Positions 58,858 to 64,000 of a stretch of 64,000 nt of DNA are shown here, in pieces. A program made the translations under genes and the position numbers. The DNA comes from Spodoptera frugiperda (Eukaryota; Arthropoda; Insecta; Lepidoptera; Noctuidae), in contig NC_064237.1 in assembly GCF_023101765.2 (NCBI RefSeq), forward strand, positions 12,382,199 to 12,446,198, given 5' to 3'. Numbering within the stretch: position 1 is the stretch's first letter; each line of letters starts with the position of its first letter. The notes beneath the pieces were generated by a model that was not told the origin of the DNA, searched no databases, and saw only the letters and a list, made by a program, of their open reading frames with translations.

Positions 58858-60221
58858 ATGAATTTAATAAAATCAATTCTATCTGTTAAATCTATCATGA
58901 TATTTCGACTGGTTACAGGAATGTATTTTGATATTAGTAAAAATAAAATAGTAACAATATTAGCTAAAGCATATTGCGTACTAGTCGCTATTGTCATAAA
59001 TGTCCTATTTTACAAAGGATATGAAATAAGAATAACAGATCCAATCAACTTATTTCTACAACATATAATATTCAATTCAAATGTAATATCCAATTTATTG
59101 TCCAAGGGAGAATATTTATTCAAATTTCTAAATACAATATCTTATGAAGATAATGAAATTCCAATATCTAGACTTATAACAATTTTAATAGTTTTAGAGA
59201 AAATTACAAGTCTTGTGTATATCGGTTTGACAAATTTTAATGTTCTCTTCCTAAGCTTCATTACTGTTGATATGATAGTACACTTGTCTAATATAGCAAG
59301 AATCATCAGGTTTGAAATATTTTGCCATCGAATGGCTGAACTTAGAAGAAATGTCGAAGAAGACTTGTCTGCAGCACGAAGGTTTGAAGATGGTGAAGAA
59401 GTTATGATGGAGAAATTAAAGAAATGCTTAGATGATTATTTGAGATTACTGGATGTAATGAATGAAAGTAATGGCGCGTCGAAATTTTTGGTAGGTATAG
59501 TATAAATTGTATGGGTATGAAAATTAAAAATGTAATTAGTCCATCAGTTAGGTAATGAAAAAATATTATACACGTACCTATTTTTTTATTTGTCATATAT
59601 TATAACGTAACTATATGTACTTAGATAAAACGAATCAAAGTTAGAAGATAGAAGTGACGTCACGCAATATTTCAAATCAATATATTATCCCCGCAAGTAA
59701 TGATTTTCGTAAGAAAATAAAAAATACGTGTTTTAAAATAATCTACAAGACGGACATTAAAATAAAAATTAGTCATCTATCCTATTGATTATTATACCAT
59801 ATTGTTTATAGATGGTAGAATAGCTATTATGCCAGGGGTATTATAATGAGAACCGTATTTTATTTCTTTGTCTTTATTATCTATTCAATGGTTTCCAACT
59901 GGTGTTCCATAAAGGATAGTATTGAAATGTCATAACATCCTTTCTCTTTCACATCACGTCTCACACATTAAATGTTCCTCATATTTATCTTTCTCTCCCA
60001 TACCATCCACAGCCACTTTTATTAAAACCACTAGGATTACCACATTTTTATCGTTATTTGCACTTGTAATTTGGTCCTTATTATCAACAGCCCGAGAATT
60101 GAAATTTATTTCTGTCTTAACATTATTTTCTTTCCAGATATTATTGTCTATAATGACTGCGGTTCCAAGGGTTGTGAATATTGGTTACATCATTCTTTCA
60201 AGTGAAGTAGGGTATATATCC
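58858..60221 (+). CDS. GrD: gustatory-receptor-like protein, exons 1-2 only
   Basis: Exon 1 is 58858-59490 (MNLIKSILSVK at the start, IPISRLITIL, IIRFEIFCHRMAELRRN, ending GASKFL before a GTAGGT donor). Exon 2 is 60138-60221 (ILLSIMTAVPRVVN, ending before GTACGT). Both are open and have the same phases and positions as in GrA-GrC; exon 2 is 84 bp rather than 78. Beyond it come an S2 SINE and a 3.4 kb retrotransposon reaching to 120 bp before the window edge. Exons 3 and 4, including the TYhhhhhQF end, are not seen. They may lie downstream (a very long intron 2) or be lost. Exon 1 is shorter than in the other three (211 codons against 216-229). With no disabling mutation in the visible part I call it partial rather than a pseudogene. 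Confidence 0.75.
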
Positions 60222-60254
60222 GTACGTACTTTATTTAGTTTATTTAACGGGATT

Positions 60255-60470
60255 TTTATGTTCTAAGTCGGTAAATAAGCAGAGGATTCACCTGACGCCC
60301 ATAGACATTGGAAACACTAGAGGCGTTAAAGTGCGTTGCCGCCCTTTTGGGGGTAGGAATGTAATGGTTGTTGGGGAATCGGGGAAAGAGAAGATTGGGA
60401 TGGGAAGGGATTGGGTATCCGGTAACCTCACTCACACAACGGAACACAACGCAAGCGTTGTTTCAACTAA
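60255..60470 (-). repeat. SINE family S2 in GrD intron 2
   Basis: GGAAACACTAGAGGCGTTAA, GGTTGTTGGGGAATCGGGG and CACAACGCAAGCGTTGTTTC. The retrotransposon target site begins right at its edge. Confidence 0.65.
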
Positions 60471-60481
60471 GTCTCATCTTA
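60471..60481. repeat. target-site duplication, left copy
   Basis: GTCTCATCTTA, repeated at 63881-63891 directly after the poly-A tail of the retrotransposon. Confidence 0.8.
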
Positions 60482-63400
60482 GTTAGACAAACTAATAGTC
60501 GACTATCAGCTTGACATTGTACTTGTTCAAGAACAGTATCAAAATGCCCACTTAAGGCACAGGGTAGTGCAGCTGAACAGTAGGTCACGAGCTGGAATTT
60601 ACGTCACGAGATCATCTAATTTCACAGTAACATCTATAACTAATTTAATGACGTCTCACTGTGCCGTGGCGGAGATTGCCTCAGAAAACTTTAAACTTTA
60701 CGCTGTGAGCTGTTACTTTCAATATTCTGACTCAGTTACTCCTCACATTCATCACCTCCGTCACGTCTTGCAGTCGCTTGCGGGCTCCAAAATTATAATT
60801 GGCGCCGACGTTAATGCGTCTTCATCCTTATGGTATGGCAAAGTTAGGACTACTGACATGGAGCGGCGTTGTGCCGTTGAAGAATTCATTGCCGAAATGA
60901 ATCTCTCCATACATAACACCCCTGATGCACCACCTACTTTTTGCAGCCAAATGGGCGAATCTTGTATTGACGTCACACTTTCTAGTTCGGACGTTAGCTT
61001 GGATAGGTGGCGTGTCCTACCGGATGCGTCATGTAGTGACCATCGCCTGATCGTGTACGAATTTGTCTCGGGATTACCCCGGGGTCCAACGCTTTGCAGT
61101 AGTGGCTTTAGATATAAAACTAAGGGCGCGGACTGGAACTTCTTTAGCTTATTATTTGCATCTCAGGCCACAGACTTCACTCGCAAAGACCTTTCGGCAG
61201 AAGAAGGTGCTGAAATCATGTCGGATACTTTTACTTACTGTGCCGACATTGCGTTTGGTCGGGGATCCTTGACCAGTACGCGCAGATGTGACTGGTGGAA
61301 TAATTATCTAGTCGAACAACGTAAATGTTTTCGTAAAGCGCGCAAACAATTAAATAGACTAAAAAAACGTAAAGTTACTGGTTTTGCATTTGATGAAGCA
61401 TTGATTGCGTTTAGAGTTGCCAGGTCACGTTATAGGGCTTCAGTGGAGAAAGCTAAGGGTAACCTGTTGCGGAGAGTAGTGCAGAGGCTGGAAAGCGAGG
61501 GTCCGTGGTCGCCTCTGTACCATGAGTTCAAAGCCAATAGATCCGTCGATCTGGCGTTCGTACAGAACATAAAAGTCAACAATGTTCACACCACTGGTAT
61601 TGAGGAGACAACGGAAGTTCTACTCGATGAACTCATCCCTGACGATGTATCCGAGACAGATAGCGATTATCATCAACAGATTAGGTCGTGGGCGGCTATA
61701 CCACCCAATTCACCGGTGTCTGATCTACCTTCCATCAATGAGCTCGTAACTGTTATTAAAACGTTGCCTATGAATAAATCGTCTGGTGAGGATAAAGTTT
61801 CAAATAAAATGATAATAGAAGCGTGCAAATCTGCGGCTGACGCGATCCTGTCTGTCTTTAATCGTTGTATAGCGGAGGGCGTCTTTCCTCGTATATGGCG
61901 ACGTGGATTCATTCGCATAATACCTAAGAATGGAAATAAACCACCCGATGACCCTAAGTCATACCGGCCTATTACGCTTTTACCATCATTAGGAAAACTT
62001 CTTGAGCGGCTTATCGTTCCTCGTTTGCTGCCCGGTGGACCGAAATTTCACAATAATCAATTTGGTTTTACTGTGGGTAAATCTACTGTAGACGCAGCTC
62101 TCTCTGTCCGAACCATAGTGACTTCGTCTGAGCACAAATATGTAGTAGGCATTTTTCTAGACATTTCCGGTGCCTTTGATAACGCGTGGTGGCCAATGCT
62201 ACTCCTTAAACTGAAGGGTCGTGGTTGCTTTAGTAACATATACAAACTATTATACACTTATTTTCTTCATGGTTCTGTAAAACTGAAACTTGGTAATTTT
62301 TCTCGGTCGAAGTCGTTGTCAATGGGATGTCCTCAGGGCTCGGTTATTGGCCCGTATCTGTGGAATTTAGGGTTTGATGACTTGCTCGCGACCCCCCTTC
62401 CTTCTGGTTGTACGTTGACTGGATATGCGGATGATGGCCTTTTGTTAATACAATCAAATACTCGAGCCGGACTAGAGAATTTAGCTAAGGACTGCCTCAG
62501 TAGGATCTCGCGATGGGGCGAACGTAATCGATTAACTTTTGCACCCCATAAAACCTATCAATTATTGCTTAAAGGAAATTTGAAATCATGGCCGTCTATT
62601 AAATTCAATAACGTTCCCGTCAAACGTAAGGAGTCGGTTTGCTATCTCGGTCTAGTACTAGAAAAAAACTTTTCTTTTATTGAACATAATATATTAAGAC
62701 TATTAGTGAGAAAGCCAAAAACAATTTCTATGCGCTCACGCGAATTTCGAAGGCTACCTGGGGTCTCTCTTTTCTTACGCTCAGAACCATCTACGGAGCA
62801 ACCTACCTGGGATGCGTGTGCTACGGGGCACCAGTGTGGGCTGATAGGGCCACAATAGGCGCGGTACGGCGAAAGCTTCTCCAAGGTCAGCGTCTAGCCT
62901 TGATCTTTCTGTGTAAGGCTTATAGGACGGTTAGCACAGAGGCCCTACCTGTGCTCGCGGGACTACTTCCAGTCGATCTTGAGGTGCAGCGACGTGCTGC
63001 CATGTACTATAATGCGAGACCTAACTTTTCCGCAAACTTTCTAGCACAACGTGATCGAAGCAAAATTGATAGATTGCTCAAGCCTTTAACGGACGTCTGG
63101 GATGAACTTCTGACTGAGTGGCAGTGTAGATGGGAATTTTCTACCAAGGGCCGCCACCTCTATCAATTCTTTTCATCAGTGCATGAACAGCTGGAGAGGA
63201 CATGGTTGGAGGTGGATCACTGTGTTGCCCAATTTCTTACTGGCCATGGCAACTTTAAAAGCAAATTGTTCTCATTTAAACTCGTTGATTCACCATGGTG
63301 CCAATGTTCGACAGCGGAGTTGCAACATGAGCAATCCGCCCATCACATACTCTGGGAGTGTGGTCTCTGGCAATCTGAGCGTGACACTATGTTGGATAAT

Positions 63401-63880
63401 TTAATTGTTTCATCAGGTGTAGTTTATTACACGGACCTTGTGGAGTCTCGAGCAAATTTCCGTGCGTTTAGGCGTTTTTGCCATACCTATTATTGGAAGC
63501 AAGTATAACAGCTCACGCATAGGACCCATTTAGTATTAGCATTTAATATTTTAGTTTTAAGTAAAATTTCCGTGGTGCTTGGCGACTGGGCTTCTCCCAG
63601 TTGTGCAGTCTCTTTTGTGCCTTAAGGCTTAAGTCATCCTGTCTCCTGCATTAAATTCACCGAGGGAAGTGGAAACTATCGTTTTCTTTTCTTCTCCTCT
63701 AATAACATCTTCTGATTTGTTTCGTTGCGGGATCCAAGACAGTCATTCATTTCCCTGGGACGCGCCGGACTTCAGTGTTCCGGTGTTTTCATGTTTGTAT
63801 CTACTGTAGATCCTGGCTTACAGGAGTTGCAGCGGTATGGGAGGTTGTGACGGGCTTGTCCCATAAAAAAAAAAAAAAAA
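60482..63880 (+). mobile_element. 5'-truncated non-LTR retrotransposon (R1-clade-like)
   Basis: The insertion of about 3.4 kb is bounded by an 11-bp direct repeat and ends in a 3' UTR (63509 to about 63863) and about 17 A's. It begins inside the endonuclease domain, so the 5' UTR, ORF1 and the first part of ORF2 are missing, the usual result of incomplete target-primed reverse transcription. Its 3' UTR matches the fragment at 2651-2815, so the family has at least two copies in this window. Confidence 0.85.
60483..63508 (+). pseudogene. ORF2 of the retrotransposon: endonuclease, reverse transcriptase, Cys-His end; truncated and frameshifted
   Basis: The frame is readable from 60483 (DKLIVDYQLDIVLVQEQY, the early endonuclease block with its catalytic Glu region). 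It passes IIIGADVNASSSLW and ASCSDHRLIVYEF (endonuclease 'D.N' and 'SDH' motifs). Then come the reverse transcriptase with FLDISGAFDNAWW, GCPQGSVIGPYLWN and the active-site GYADDG (Asp codons 62430-62435). After a frameshift near 62695 it continues as EKAKNNFYALTRISKATWG and CYGAPVWADRA, and ends with a Cys-His cluster (WCQCSTAEL...HEQSAHHILWEC, about 63297-63361). The motif set fits the R1 clade of non-LTR elements. The truncation and the frameshift make this copy non-functional. Confidence 0.85.
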
Positions 63881-63891
63881 GTCTCATCTTA
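63881..63891. repeat. target-site duplication, right copy
   Basis: GTCTCATCTTA directly follows the A-tail and equals 60471-60481. Confidence 0.8.
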
Positions 63892-64000
63892 TTGAAGGTG
63901 AAATGTATGCCACATAAGTATATTTACTTTGTCGTATGGCTGAGAAACTCGAAAAACGAAAATTATATTTATATTCTGTTCAACCGAGATCTCCCAAAAC

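Noticed and set aside
58858..60221. Calling GrD a pseudogene
   Set aside because: Exons 1-2 have no disabling change and good splice sites. Missing exons may lie past the window edge, so partial is the safer call.

Overview
The window looks like a piece of a moth genome (Lepidoptera, plausibly Noctuoidea). It is AT-rich, its genes are split by introns, and between and inside the genes it is packed with tRNA-derived SINEs, hairpin MITEs, Helitron-like pieces and non-LTR retrotransposon fragments of the kind common in lepidopteran DNA. All assignments come from reading the sequence; no search or alignment program was run.

Layout: (1) 2261-4413 (+): the last three exons of an acid-lipase-type alpha/beta hydrolase, whose 5' exons lie outside the window. 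(2) 6594-28998 (-): nine coding exons that join in frame into an 886-residue protein with a GBD/FH3 formin-type N-terminus, a coiled coil and a long charged tail, without an FH2 domain. This is the architecture of Multiple wing hairs (Mwh), a planar cell polarity effector. Introns fill most of this 22 kb. The upstream DNA (29-36 kb) contains clusters of ATCGAT-type sites and two homologous segments that could be alternative first exons. (3) 36-45 kb: no gene seen. It holds SINEs, a tandem duplication, Helitron-like elements and a 1.9 kb inverted-repeat transposon with TA target duplication. (4) 45258-60221: four insect gustatory-receptor-type genes (7tm_7 family). One is on the minus strand and three on the plus strand, and all have the same exon plan (about 640-690, 78-84, 136 and 170-173 bp) and the same splice phases. 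I call them GrA to GrD. GrD is complete only through exon 2. (5) 60482-63880: a 5'-truncated, frameshifted non-LTR retrotransposon (R1-clade-like) with poly-A tail and an 11-bp target-site duplication, lying in GrD intron 2.

The most informative observations are these. The last exons of GrB and GrC are almost identical although the rest of the two genes has diverged strongly, which suggests gene conversion. Two very large fold-back elements (43237-45146 and 51006-52230) bracket the GrA region. GrA is flanked by SINE or repeat DNA a few bases outside its start and stop codons. A retrotransposon separates GrD exons 1-2 from whatever follows. Two homologous TATA-containing segments lie upstream of the mwh-like gene. 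I found no CRISPR array, operon or bacterial-type system, and no convincing true tRNA gene.
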